Below, piece after piece: positions 55,207 to 64,000 of a stretch of DNA of 64,000 nt. Each line of letters opens with the position of its first letter. Position 1 is the stretch's first letter. A program made the position numbers and the translations under genes. Location: assembly GCA_963748385.1 (NCBI GenBank), contig CAVVIQ010000008.1:139747-203746 (forward strand), given 5' to 3'. Origin of the DNA: Rhodoblastus sp963748385 (lineage in GTDB: Bacteria > Pseudomonadota > Alphaproteobacteria > Rhizobiales > Beijerinckiaceae). The notes under the pieces were generated by a model. That model had not been told where the DNA came from. It saw nothing but the letters and a program-made list of their open reading frames with translations, and made no database searches.

Positions 55207-56403
55207 TCACCTCTTTCCGCTGCTGACGACGGCCCCGGCGCGAAGGGCGGCCGAGACCGGAATGAGAGCGACGCCATCGCGTTTGAGATCGGCGGCGAAA
55301 CGCGCGATGCGGTCGCTGGCCTCCGGCAATCCGGCGGCATAGCCGATGGCGACACCCTTCTGCCGCGCCAGGGCCTCCAGCTGGAGCAAGGCGGCGTCGA
55401 TCGACGCCGGATCGCGCGACGCGTCGATACGGAGATCGGCCTTGGCGAAGGCGACGTTCTGGGCGAGCGCGGCCTCCCTGACGAGGCCTCGCGGCGAGGA
55501 GCCGTCGTCGACATAGTCGAGGCCGCGGTCGGCGAGTTCTTTCATCAGCGCCTGCGTCGCGGCTTCGTCGGCGGTGAAGCGTCCGCCAAGAAAATTCACC
55601 AGTCCGATATAGCCGACGAAACGGCTCATCTGCCAGTGAAGGTCATCGAGCGCCCTGGCGCGGTCGCCGACCCGCAGAACGTGCGGCCCTGGCGAGTCCA
55701 CCGGATCGAGCGGCTCCATCGGCGTTTGCAGCAGGATTTCATGGCCCGCCGCGCGCGCGCGCGCCGCCTGGCGCCCCACATCGGCCCCGTAGGGAGCGAA
55801 AGCCAGACTTACCTCGGGCGGCAGGCTCTGGATCGCCTCGTCGGTCGCCGCGCCGTCCAGTCCCATTCCGGCGACGAGAATCGCGACGCGCGGCGTTCCC
55901 GGCTTGAATGCGGGCCCGAGCGCCGGCGGCCGGGCATAGACCCGCGCAGGCGTCGCGCCGTCCCGGGCGCGACGGGGCAAGGGGCCGAACCTTCCTTTTT
56001 CCACCAGACGATCGTCGGGCGCCGGCGTCAGCGCCGTCGAGTCGCCGGCGTCGGGAACATGGATGATGACGCCTTGTTCGGCTCCAGCGCCGCCGCGCAC
56101 CACCCTGACCCCATTCTCCACATCGACCTGCGAGGCCGTGGAGGCGGCGGCGCCGGCCGGAGGCGCGGGCGGAGGCTGCGGCGTGGGCGGAGGCTGCGGC
56201 GTGGGCGGAGGCGCCGGCTGGATGACGGCGACCGCCTCGGGTTCGCCGCCGGACCTGTCGTTCCCGGCGGAGAAAAGATAAATCCCGCCGACGACCGCCC
56301 CGACGAGCCCGAGCGCGAGCGCCCAGAGGCGCCAGCCATCCTGTCCCGATGCGGGCGGCGGCTTGCGGTCCTGGCCCAGCGGGCGGTCGAAATCGTCGAG
56401 CAT
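55207..56403 (-). CDS. Divergent polysaccharide deacetylase family protein
   Basis: A 398-residue membrane-anchored protein. A membrane helix (LWALALGLVGAVVGGIYLF) is followed by a Pro-rich linker with PPPTPQ repeats, then a divergent polysaccharide deacetylase (YibQ-like) domain from RVAILVAGMGLDGAATDEAI, with HEILLQTPMEPLDP and DYVDDGSSPRG. The family lacks the full metal-binding triad of true deacetylases. It stands between ctpA and rppH in the usual Rhizobiales order, so a role in cell-wall or division control is likely. Confidence 0.9.
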   Translation of the reverse strand: MLDDFDRPLGQDRKPPPASGQDGWRLWALALGLVGAVVGGIYLFSAGNDRSGGEPEAVAVIQPAPPPTPQPPPTPQPPPAPPAGAAASTASQVDVENGVRVVRGGAGAEQGVIIHVPDAGDSTALTPAPDDRLVEKGRFGPLPRRARDGATPARVYARPPALGPAFKPGTPRVAILVAGMGLDGAATDEAIQSLPPEVSLAFAPYGADVGRQAARARAAGHEILLQTPMEPLDPVDSPGPHVLRVGDRARALDDLHWQMSRFVGYIGLVNFLGGRFTADEAATQALMKELADRGLDYVDDGSSPRGLVREAALAQNVAFAKADLRIDASRDPASIDAALLQLEALARQKGVAIGYAAGLPEASDRIARFAADLKRDGVALIPVSAALRAGAVVSSGKR

Positions 56404-56500
56404 GGCCGTGTCGCAAAGGGGGGTCGAATCAGGCGGGCCCAGTTCGCTCAGGTTGGTGAAGCAGGCCGGGCCTGTCGAGGCGGCCGGTCATTCAAACGGA

Positions 56501-58030
56501 TCATTTCGACTTGCCGTCGGACGGCCCCGGCTTCAGAACCGGCTCGCCTTGCGGGCCGGCCGGAGGCGCCGGAGCGACGACCGGGGCTTGCCCCTTGGGC
56601 GCGGTCGCGTCGCTCTTGCCGCCGGGCGCGGCCTCGGCCTTGGCCTCGGTCTTGTCGGCGTCCTTCCCGGCGGTTTCGGCGGTCTTTTCCGCGGATTTTT
56701 CGGCAGCCTGGGCGGCCGCGGCCTCCTGCTTGAGCATGGCCAGCGTCTTCGTTCCGCGCAGCAGGTCATAGGCGGCGTGAAGAGTCCTGTCCTTGGACTC
56801 GTCCGCCGGGACATAAGCCTGCGAGCCGTGCTCCTCGTCGGGGCCGTTCTTCAGGTGTCCCTGGAGCGAGGCCTCGCCCTTGGTGTCGTCCTTGCCCTTG
56901 AGGTCGGGCGGCGTGTCCTCGAGAATGGTGACGTCGGGCTCGATGCCCTTGGCCTGGATCGAACGGCCCGAGGGCGTGTAATAGCGCGCCGTCGTCAACC
57001 GCAGGGCGCCGTTGTCCTGGCCGAGCGGAATGATGGTCTGGACCGAGCCCTTGCCGAAGGAGCGCGAGCCGAGCAGGATCCCGCGCTTGTGATCCTGCAA
57101 GGCGCCGGAGACGATTTCCGATGCCGAGGCCGAACCGCCGTTGATCAGCACCACCAGCGGCTTGCCATGGGAGAGATCCATGTTGGGACGCGCATTGTAG
57201 CGCTGGGTTTCGTCGGCGTTGCGACCGCGGGTCGAGACGATCTCGCCATGATCGACGAAGGCGTTGACCACCGCCACCGACTGATCGAGCAGGCCGCCGG
57301 GATTGTTGCGCAGGTCGAGCACATAGCCCTTGAACTTGTCGGCGGGAATTTCCTGCTGGAGCTTCTCCATGGCCTCCTTGAGGCCTTCATAGGTCTGTTC
57401 GGTGAACTGGGTGATGCGGATATAGCCGATGTCGGGCTTGTCGACATGCCAGCGAACCGACTTGATATGGATGACGGCGCGGGTCAGGCTGACGTCGAGC
57501 TTCTGCTTCTTGGGACCGCGCTCGAGGGTCAGCTTGACATTGGTGTTGACCTCGCCGCGCATCTTGTCCACCGCCTGGTTCAGGGTCATGCCCTGAACGC
57601 TCTCGCCGTCGATGGCGGTGATGAGGTCGCCCGAAAGAATGCCGGCGTGCGCCGCCGGCGTGTCGTCGATCGGCGCCACCACCTTGACCAGGCCGTTCTC
57701 CTCCATGACCTCGATGCCGAGGCCGCCGAAGGCGCCGCGCGTCTGGACCTGCATGTCCTGGAAGCTCTTGGGGTCCATATAACTCGAATGGGGATCGAGC
57801 GAGGTCAGCATGCCGGAAATGGCGGACTCGACCATTTTCTTGTCGTCGGGCTTCTCGACGTAATCCTCGCGGATCTTGTCGAAAACGTCGCCGAACAGAT
57901 TGAGGCTGCGGTACACCTCCGCCGATTCGGCCACGGCCGGACCGCCAAGCGAAACCCTCGTTTGCGAGCCGACGACAACAGCCGAGGCGCCGATGGCGAC
58001 GCCCAGCAGAACCAGCGATGTCTTGCGCAT
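56501..58030 (-). CDS. ctpA: Carboxy-terminal processing protease (S41)
   Basis: A 509-residue periplasmic protease. A signal anchor (MRKTSLVLLGVAIGASAVVV) is followed by a PDZ domain (GLGIEVMEENGLVKVVAPI), a substrate loop, the catalytic Ser in NGGSASASEIVSG and the Lys in SFGKGSVQTI. The Ala/Glu/Lys/Pro-rich tail of about 110 residues is long for the family. Start chosen at 58030, where the envC stop overlaps (TAATG). CtpA processes or degrades envelope proteins. Confidence 0.95.
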   Translation of the reverse strand: MRKTSLVLLGVAIGASAVVVGSQTRVSLGGPAVAESAEVYRSLNLFGDVFDKIREDYVEKPDDKKMVESAISGMLTSLDPHSSYMDPKSFQDMQVQTRGAFGGLGIEVMEENGLVKVVAPIDDTPAAHAGILSGDLITAIDGESVQGMTLNQAVDKMRGEVNTNVKLTLERGPKKQKLDVSLTRAVIHIKSVRWHVDKPDIGYIRITQFTEQTYEGLKEAMEKLQQEIPADKFKGYVLDLRNNPGGLLDQSVAVVNAFVDHGEIVSTRGRNADETQRYNARPNMDLSHGKPLVVLINGGSASASEIVSGALQDHKRGILLGSRSFGKGSVQTIIPLGQDNGALRLTTARYYTPSGRSIQAKGIEPDVTILEDTPPDLKGKDDTKGEASLQGHLKNGPDEEHGSQAYVPADESKDRTLHAAYDLLRGTKTLAMLKQEAAAAQAAEKSAEKTAETAGKDADKTEAKAEAAPGGKSDATAPKGQAPVVAPAPPAGPQGEPVLKPGPSDGKSK

Positions 58031-59412
58031 TATCCGCGAACCCTTTGCATTTCCGACTTCGACCACCATGGACCGGGATCGACCGCCGCTCCATCCTTGC
58101 GAAACTCGACATAAAGAACCGGCTGCGTCGCCCCGATCGCAATCGCGGCGGCCGTTTTCGCCGTTCCGTCGCCCATGTTTCCGACGGGTTCGCCGGCAAG
58201 GACGAATTGTCCCACGGCCACGTCGACTCGCGCCAATCCCGCCAGCACGACATAATAGCCGCCGCCGGCGTTGATGATCAAGAGCTGCCCGAAACTGCGC
58301 CAGGGGCCGCTGAAGGCGATATAGCCATCGCTTGGCGCCGAAACAATGGCGTTGGGGCGCGTGGCGAGCGAAAGTCCCTTCTCGACGCCGCCGAAATCGC
58401 TCGGCGCTCCAAAGAATTTGATGATCGCTCCCTGGGCCGGCAGCGACAGCATGCCCTTGGCGTCGGCGAAGGCGATCGCCGGGGCGAGCCGGGCCGGATC
58501 GCGCTGGGGCGCCTCGGCGAAACGCTTTTTCGCTTCCTCGATCTGCTCCTGGGTGAGCCTGGCGCGCGCCTCGTCAGCCTTGCGCGCCTCTTCCGCCGCC
58601 TTGCGCGCGGAGTCGAGTTCGGTCTCCATCCGCGCGATCAGGTCCTTGAGATCGGCGGCCTGGCCGGCGAACGCCTTCTCCTTCGCCTGTTCGGCGGCGA
58701 GCGCCTCGCCCGCCGCGCCGATCGACTTCTGACGCGCCGCTATCAAGGCTTTCAGACGCCCCCGCTCGTCGCGCCGCGCCTGCAATCCCCCGGCGAGATC
58801 GGCCTTTTCCCGCGCGATCGACTCGCGCAGCGAAACCAGGTCCTGGAGATCGCCGGCGAGCGCCTCGGTCTCCGAGCGCAGCTCGGGCAGGACCGCGCCA
58901 AGCAGCATCGAGGCGCGAATCGCCCGCAACACGTCCTCCGGCTCGGCGAGCAGGGCCGGAGGCGGCTTGCGGCCCATGCGCTGCAAGGCGGCGAGCACCT
59001 CGGTCAGAACGCCACGGCGGCTTTCGAGCGAGCGCCGGATCGCCGTCTCGCTGCCGGTAAGCGTGTCGAGCCGGCTTTGCGCTTCCGCGACCTTCGCCTC
59101 GGCGTCGTCGATCTTGTTCTTGGCGTCGATCAGCGCGGAGATGAGCTTGGCGCGATCGTTGCGGTAGGAGGCGATTTCCTCCTCGATCTTCTTCTCCCGC
59201 GCCTCGGACTGGGCGAGACTTTCCTGCACGCCTTCAAAGTCGTGACGCTTCGCCTCGAGATCCGCGGCCTTGCGGTCCGGCGGCGCCGGCGCGGGCTGCC
59301 GCGCGGGCGCCTGCGCCCGCGAAGGCGCCGCAAGGCAGAGGAAGGCGAGCGCAAGCGCGGGGCGGCGAACCCGCCGTCCGCGCTTGCGCGCATTTTCGCC
59401 CCTGCCCGCCAT
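58030..59412 (-). CDS. envC: Murein hydrolase activator EnvC (degenerate M23)
   Basis: A 460-residue protein. A signal peptide (ALALAFLCLAAPSRAQ) is followed by two long coiled coils (about residues 50-300) and a LytM/M23 domain. The domain has the fold motifs IVSAPSDGYIAFSGPWRSFG and LLIINAGGGYYVVLAGL but not the HxH and other metal ligands, so it cannot cleave by itself, as expected of EnvC, which activates amidases at the septum. It overlaps ctpA by one base. Confidence 0.92.
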   Translation of the reverse strand: MAGRGENARKRGRRVRRPALALAFLCLAAPSRAQAPARQPAPAPPDRKAADLEAKRHDFEGVQESLAQSEAREKKIEEEIASYRNDRAKLISALIDAKNKIDDAEAKVAEAQSRLDTLTGSETAIRRSLESRRGVLTEVLAALQRMGRKPPPALLAEPEDVLRAIRASMLLGAVLPELRSETEALAGDLQDLVSLRESIAREKADLAGGLQARRDERGRLKALIAARQKSIGAAGEALAAEQAKEKAFAGQAADLKDLIARMETELDSARKAAEEARKADEARARLTQEQIEEAKKRFAEAPQRDPARLAPAIAFADAKGMLSLPAQGAIIKFFGAPSDFGGVEKGLSLATRPNAIVSAPSDGYIAFSGPWRSFGQLLIINAGGGYYVVLAGLARVDVAVGQFVLAGEPVGNMGDGTAKTAAAIAIGATQPVLYVEFRKDGAAVDPGPWWSKSEMQRVRG

Positions 59413-59479
59413 CGCCGCCCGTTTCGCCGAATCGCTGGAAGTCAGCTTAAAGAAGCGGTGCGGCGATGGGGAAAAAATC

Positions 59480-60868
59480 TCATCCCATCACCACTTCGGC
59501 CACCGGCGCCGAGAGCCGGTAGCGCAGGCCGTCCGGCGTGAAGTCGAGCCGGCTTTCGCCCTGGATGGCGAGCGGAGCCATGCGGGTGAGCACCGCGCCG
59601 CCGAAGCCCGAACGCTCCGGCGCCATCACCGCCGGGCCGCCGCTTTCCCGCCAGGTCAGGGTGTAGAACTTGCCGTCGCGGTCGAGCTGGAAGGAAAGGT
59701 CGACCTTGCCGTCGGGCGCCGACAGAGCGCCATGCCGCACCGCATTGGTCGAAAGCTCGTGCAGCGCCAGGCCGTATGATTCCGCCGCGCGCGGATTGAT
59801 CTCCAGAAGATCGCCGGAAAGCTCGATCCGCTCGCGGGCGTCGCCTTCCAGCTGGCTGAACTGGTTTCTGGCGAGATCGGCGATCCGGACGCCGCGCCAG
59901 TCGCGCGAGACCAGGAGATCGTGGCTGCAGCCGATCGCCGACAGCCGCGCCATGAAACGATCGATGAAGGTTTCAGGCGAAGACGAAAGACGCGCCGTCT
60001 GCCGCGCGATGGCGTTGACAACGGCGAGCAGGTTCTTCGAGCGGTGATTGACCTCGCGCAGCAGGAATTCGATATGCTCGGCGGCGCGGGTGAGCGGCGC
60101 GAGATCGCGATAGATCATCGAGATCGCCGCGACTTCGCCGGCGCCGTCACGGATGGGCGCGGCCGAGATGGAAAAGTCGAGCAAGGTTCCGTCCTTGCGC
60201 CGCCGCCGCACGATCTGCCCCTTGTCGGACCCGAAGGCGGCGCTGGCCAGCTTGCTTTCGTATTCGGCGCGGGATTCCTCGGGCGCGATCAGATCGCCGA
60301 GATCGGCCCCGGCGATTTCCGCGGGCTCGTATTGGAAAATCTCGCTGAAGGCGCGATTGGCGTTCAACACCCTCCCCTGCGGATCGACGCTGACGATGGC
60401 GTCGGACGAGCTGGAGACGATGGCGGCCAATTGCTCCGCCGCCCTCTTGCCGCGTTCGAGTTCGGCCTCGTGCAAGGCGCGGCTTTCGCCGCGCGTCGCG
60501 GCAAGATGAATCGCGGCCGGCGCGCCCAATTCGTCGCGTCGCAGCGCAAAATTGACATAGGCCGGGAAGACCGCGCCCGCCTCGCCGCGCAAGAGAACGA
60601 AAACCTCGTCGAGCTCCGGCGCGCGCGCCAGCACCGCCGAAAGTTCAGCGAAAAGAAAAGCGCCGTCGCCTTCGACCAGATCGGCGAAACGCAGGTTTGT
60701 GTTCAGATCCGGCTCGGAAAGGCCGGTCCAGCGGCGAAAGGCGCGGTTGACCTTAAGGAAGGCGCCGTCAGGCGCAAGGACAGCCAGCCCGCAAGGGGCC
60801 AGTTCGAAACTTTCATCGGCGATCATGCGTTGCGCGTGCTCCGGGACCGGTTCTTGTTGCGTCCCCAA
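59480..60868 (-). CDS. PAS-domain HWE-type sensor histidine kinase
   Basis: A 462-residue soluble kinase without membrane helices. Two PAS domains come first: ESFELAPCGLAVLAPDGAFL and AIVSSSSDAIVSVDPQGRVL. The HWE kinase core follows, with the phospho-acceptor region LREVNHRSKNLLAVVNAIAR, the N box ALHELSTNAVRHGAL, and the defining W-x-E as TLTWRESGGP, then SGFGGAVLTRM. HWE kinases often feed the general stress response or light sensing; no response regulator is adjacent. The second PAS lacks the Cys expected of a LOV photosensor. Confidence 0.92.
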   Translation of the reverse strand: MGTQQEPVPEHAQRMIADESFELAPCGLAVLAPDGAFLKVNRAFRRWTGLSEPDLNTNLRFADLVEGDGAFLFAELSAVLARAPELDEVFVLLRGEAGAVFPAYVNFALRRDELGAPAAIHLAATRGESRALHEAELERGKRAAEQLAAIVSSSSDAIVSVDPQGRVLNANRAFSEIFQYEPAEIAGADLGDLIAPEESRAEYESKLASAAFGSDKGQIVRRRRKDGTLLDFSISAAPIRDGAGEVAAISMIYRDLAPLTRAAEHIEFLLREVNHRSKNLLAVVNAIARQTARLSSSPETFIDRFMARLSAIGCSHDLLVSRDWRGVRIADLARNQFSQLEGDARERIELSGDLLEINPRAAESYGLALHELSTNAVRHGALSAPDGKVDLSFQLDRDGKFYTLTWRESGGPAVMAPERSGFGGAVLTRMAPLAIQGESRLDFTPDGLRYRLSAPVAEVVMG

Positions 60869-61033
60869 AAGGACCGACGCGTCTTGTCAGGCCTTTGGCG
60901 TGAGCCGTTCGAACGGCTTCTTGCGCCATCGACCCTGGAACAGGCCGATGGCGTCCGCGCCGACCGGCGCGGCGCCGGCTGACGCCGGCGGGCGCCCCTG
61001 CTTCCGGCGAGCCGGAAGCAGGGACTGCCACAG

Positions 61034-61516
61034 TCAAGCGCGATGATAGGGATGGCCGGCGAGGATGGTCAATGCGCGAAAGAGCTGTTCGGCCGCCAAT
61101 GCACGCACAATTTGGTGAGGCCAAGTCATAGCCCCGAACGCCAGAGTCAGATCGGCCTGGTCCCGGAAGGCGGGATCGAGCCCGTCGGGCCCGCCGATCG
61201 CCAAAGCGCAGGCGGGCGACCCGGAGTCACGCCATTCGCCCAGTTTCCGCGCGAAATCCTCGCTGTTCAGGTTGCGCCCGCGCTCGTCGAGGCAGATTTT
61301 CCGCGCCCCCGGCGGAATCAGCGCAGCGAGCGCCGCCGCCTCCTCGGTCTTGCGGTCTTCCGGCCGGCGGGCGCGCGATTCGTCGATCTCGCGCAGATCG
61401 AAGCCCGAAAAACCGATTTTCCGGCCGCCCGCGACGCAGCGCGCGGCATAGCGCGCGACCAGTTCGCGTTCCGGGCCGCTTTTCAGCCGTCCGACGCTGG
61501 CGAGCAGCAGTTTCAT
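61034..61516 (-). CDS. rlmH: 23S rRNA (pseudouridine1915-N3)-methyltransferase
   Basis: A 160-residue SPOUT methyltransferase. It starts MKLLLASVGRLKSGPERELV, has ICLDERGRNLNSEDFARKL and the knot motifs CALAIGGPDGL and LAFGAMTWPHQIVRALAAEQ, ending HPYHRA. It acts on the 70S ribosome. It follows rsfS by 13 bp, the common order. Confidence 0.95.
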   Translation of the reverse strand: MKLLLASVGRLKSGPERELVARYAARCVAGGRKIGFSGFDLREIDESRARRPEDRKTEEAAALAALIPPGARKICLDERGRNLNSEDFARKLGEWRDSGSPACALAIGGPDGLDPAFRDQADLTLAFGAMTWPHQIVRALAAEQLFRALTILAGHPYHRA

Positions 61517-61529
61517 GGCGGAGAAACGC

Positions 61530-61979
61530 TCAAGCCTCGGCCCGCTTCTCGGCCGGGCGGTCCACGCCCCACATCTTTTCGAGGTTGTAGAAAGCGCGCA
61601 CATCGGGGCGGAACAGATGGATGATGAGGTCGCCCGCGTCGATCAGCACCCAGTCGCAGGCGGGCAGGCCCTCGATCGAGGGCGTCGCCGCCCCGCTCTC
61701 TTTCAGCGCCTTGACCACCTTGTCGGCGAGCGCCCCGACCTGGGTGGTCGAACGCCCGGTGGCGACGACCATCCAGTCGGCGATCGAGGTTTTTCCCGCG
61801 AGGTCGATCACGGCGACCTCCTCGGCCTTGAGATCGTCGAGAGCTGTGAGAACGGCCGGCATATGGGGGTTGGCGCGCGCCGGGTCGATCCCCTGCGCCG
61901 GCGCCGGCTCCGCGCCTGTCTTCGTTTTGCGGGTCAGTTGACGATCCTCGTTTTTCGCGCGGGAAAAAAGCGCGAGCAT
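61530..61979 (-). CDS. rsfS: Ribosome silencing factor RsfS
   Basis: A 149-residue RsfS/Iojap protein with an N-terminal extension. Core motifs are LDDLKAEEVAVIDLAGKTSI, ADWMVVATGRSTTQVGALAD and GDLIIHLFRPDVRAFYNLEK. It binds L14 and blocks subunit joining under starvation. The start at 61979 has GGAG 5 nt before it; the frame runs on to 62057. The usual upstream neighbour nadD is absent. Confidence 0.93.
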   Translation of the reverse strand: MLALFSRAKNEDRQLTRKTKTGAEPAPAQGIDPARANPHMPAVLTALDDLKAEEVAVIDLAGKTSIADWMVVATGRSTTQVGALADKVVKALKESGAATPSIEGLPACDWVLIDAGDLIIHLFRPDVRAFYNLEKMWGVDRPAEKRAEA

Positions 61980-62230
61980 TTGGCTCCGCCTAAAATGGCC
62001 GGGCGCGGGCGAAGAATCAACCGCCGGCTCCAGCCAATGCGATGATGACCCGGGCATCGTCGCTCCGCTTCGGCCAGCCCCCGCCCCGGAAGGCCCCCCT
62101 GCGTCGCCGCCCTAGTTTGGCGCCATGGCGCGGGCGCCGACCTCGAAGGCCCGGAATCGGCTGGCCCCACGGCCGCTTGACGAAGAGATAAAGCCATTTG
62201 CCGAAGGACATCGGCTGGCGAACCAGAAGT

Positions 62231-62260
62231 TTGACCCAGCGTTACCTTGAGTGATATAGC
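62231..62260 (+). promoter_or_regulatory. Candidate promoter of the PEP-CTERM gene
   Basis: TTGACC (62231-62236) and TATAGC (62255-62260) are 18 bp apart and lie 65 bp upstream of the start. The rest of the 345-bp gap from rsfS shows nothing recognisable. Confidence 0.4.
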
Positions 62261-62324
62261 TACCGGCCAAAGATCATGCGGCCGGCGGTTTTTTTGCCGC
62301 CAAAGTCGGATTTGGGGTGACGAC

Positions 62325-63066
62325 ATGAAAAAGATCTTGATGGCCGGTCTGGCCGCTGTCGCGATTTCCGGCTTCTCTGGCCCCGCGTCCGCTGAAGTTG
62401 CGCCGATTACAGCAGGCTTGTCGGGCACGGTCACCGCCGACAACGCATTCGAACTATTCGTCAGCACGGACCCGAACAGCCTTGGGACGCTGGTCGCCTC
62501 CGGTTCGGACTGGCAGTCGCCGGTTGACGTCTCGATCCCGCTCGATGGCGCATATAAATATTACATCAACATCATCGCCGACAATTTTGATGGGCCGGCT
62601 ACACCAGATAATGGCAACCCCGACGCTTTGCTCGGGCAACTGTCGGTCTCGGGCAACTATCAGTTCGCCGGCGGCGGCCAGACGCTCTTGACCGGATCGA
62701 CCGGGTGGACCGCGGACTCCGAATCCCAACGGCGAACAGCTCGTTGTCATATGGCAGTCGGACAATTTCTCTCCAGTTTCGCCGCTTTCCTGGACCGCCC
62801 CGACCGATGCGCCGGCGGTGTTCTCGTTGAACGGCGGGAGCAATATCTGGACGAACGTTAACAACGGGGCGATTGGCGGCATTTCGACCAACGCCTACTG
62901 GATCTGGTCCCAGAATGATCCGACCGGCGAAGCCTTTTTCCAGACTAGCGTCACCATGAACGCCGTTCCGGAACTCTCGACCTGGGCGATGATGCTCGCC
63001 GGCTTTGCGGGTCTCGGTTTCGCGGGCTATCGCCGGTCGCGCCAGAGCCCCCTTCCTGCCGCGTAA
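62325..63066 (+). CDS. PEP-CTERM sorting-domain protein, one-base frameshift
   Basis: The signal peptide MKKILMAGLAAVAISGFSGP is followed by a beta-rich domain (SGTVTADNAFELFVSTD). The frame breaks around 62715-62720; in the next frame it continues PNPNGEQLVVIWQSDNFSP and ends with the sorting signal VPELSTWAMMLAGFAGLGFA and a YRRSR basic tail, the exosortase signal of alphaproteobacteria with Leu in place of the usual Pro. One extra base explains the shift. Corrected length is about 246 residues. No exosortase is in the window. It is probably exported and surface-linked; GGGG stands 7 nt before the ATG. Confidence 0.82.
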
Positions 63067-63376
63067 AAAAAGCGGCGGTCCGCAAGTCCGCGGCACCTGA
63101 CAACTTCCGGTTCAAAAAAGGCCTTTCAGGCTTCCCTCCTCTGCTTCGCCGGCCCGCGCGCGAGCTTCCGCGCCCGAGAGTCTGGCCGTTGCAGGCGGGC
63201 AGGCCTTGCGCCAAAGCGCCGATCTTGTGAATCGAGGCGGTGATGTCGCCGAGCCTGATGGCGGGCCGACATCGCGAAGGCGCGGAGCCGCGCGCGACGC
63301 GGTTCGCGGCGGTTTCCGAAAATCCCGTTTCGGTCTATTTTCGCGCCCGCCGCCAAATCCCTCGGAAGGCTTCCGC
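63067..63376. other. Intergenic region after the PEP-CTERM gene
   Basis: A 310-bp gap with an A7 tract (63066-63072) right after the stop and a CGGTCCGC/GTCCGCGG-like GC-rich hairpin, which may reduce read-through. Nothing else is recognisable. Confidence 0.35.
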
Positions 63377-64000
63377 GTGGCCCGATTTCATTTCGTCGAA
63401 GATTACGAGCTTCTGGTCGCAAAGCTGATCGAAACCCACCCGATCGACGAGGCGATGAGCATCGCGGTCGGAGGCCATTATGTGCCGATGGGCGAAATCG
63501 AAGCCGACGTCATGCAATGGGCGGGGCTGAAGGAAAGCATGGCCGTTTTCGATCTCGGATGCGGCAGCGGCCGCCTGGCCCACGCGCTGGCCAAAAGGTT
63601 CGCCACGCTCGACTATCTTGGCGCCGACATCGTCCTGTCCCTGCTCGAATATGCCGCGACCAACCCCCCGCGAGCTATAAATTCGTTCTCAACCGTGCGC
63701 TTGCCATCCCTCTCGCCGATTCCTCGGTCGATTTTTGCGCCTCGTTCAGCGTTTTCACCCATCTCCTGCATTCGGAAACCTTCCTCTATCTCGAGGAAAT
63801 GTTCCGCGTGCTCAAACCGGGCGGACGCGTCGTGATGTCATTCCTGGAATTCGTCAATCCGGGCCATTGGAAAGCCTTCGCCGACGAGTGCGACGCCCGA
63901 AAGGCGCAGGCCGCCTTCACCCATCTCAACAGCCATATCGAGCGGCCGGTGATCGATCTCTGGGCGACCAGGATCGGGTTCGAAAAGGCGGTCTTTGTGA
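63377..64000 (+). CDS. Class I SAM-dependent methyltransferase, frameshifted, C-terminus beyond window
   Basis: Starts with GTG after GGAAGG. The protein begins VARFHFVEDYELLVAKLIET, and the SAM-binding motif VFDLGCGSGRLAHALA is followed by YLGADIVLSLLEYA. The frame breaks at a C6 run (63664-63669) that seems one base short; in the next frame the family continues SYKFVLNRALAIPLADSSVD, FCASFSVFTHL and MFRVLKPGGRVVMSF and stays open to the window edge. The substrate is unknown. Confidence 0.85.

Overview
The window is about 64 kb of GC-rich DNA from an alphaproteobacterium, most likely of the order Hyphomicrobiales (Rhizobiales). Supporting signs are a split ATP synthase locus with an F0-only operon (I-a-c-b'-b), a PodJ-like polarity protein with Sel1 repeats, a membrane-bound ferritin (MbfA), an HWE-type histidine kinase, a two-subunit glycine decarboxylase, and the chain rsfS-rlmH-envC-ctpA-deacetylase-rppH. 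HdeA-like acid chaperones, a PEP-CTERM protein and a nitrogenase-associated ArsC-like protein would fit a soil or peat organism of the Beijerinckiaceae/Methylocystaceae type, but the sequence does not fix the genus.

Layout. 1-3 kb: a divergent pair of dynamin-like GTPases, one cut by the window edge and one fused to two Cys/His modules. 3-9.6 kb: enolase, a ClpP-fold-like protein, a PA0069-type radical SAM protein behind a candidate LexA box, a B12-binding radical SAM protein and a DUF985 cupin. 9.8-14.4 kb: an AT-rich membrane gene, a zinc metallopeptidase, 42-bp tandem repeats, mutY, a DUF721 (DciA-like) gene and a DsbA-like gene. 14.4-22 kb: glycine decarboxylase subunits, small enzymes, a Gly/Tyr-rich secreted protein, and a decayed copy of the smc 5' end next to a hydroxyisobutyrate-dehydrogenase-type gene. 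22-30 kb: smc, a TMEM175-like channel, the F0 operon and two HdeA-like genes. 30-39 kb: ppc, a NUDIX hydrolase, mbfA with a phosphoesterase, fpr, an ArsC-like gene, tRNA-Thr and murA. 39-47 kb: a giant PodJ-like protein, a MerR regulator, a DsbA-fold isomerase and rfbBCA for dTDP-sugar synthesis. 47-53 kb: a tightly overlapping type I secretion operon (ABC-HlyD-Sel1). 53-64 kb: rpsU, a TPR lipoprotein, the envelope/ribosome cluster, a PEP-CTERM protein and a methyltransferase cut by the window edge.

The most striking global feature is that at least ten genes, including smc, murA and ppc, which are normally essential or important, are each split by a single-base insertion or deletion, in most cases in a short homopolymer or GC-alternating run. 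I read these as consensus errors in the assembly, so I give each such gene as one CDS with the frameshift position. Other structure not explained by genes includes a family of GAATTC-armed hairpins between genes, a 350-bp smc-head duplication flanking one gene, nested hairpins upstream of the DUF721 gene, and GC-rich hairpins inside the F0 operon.
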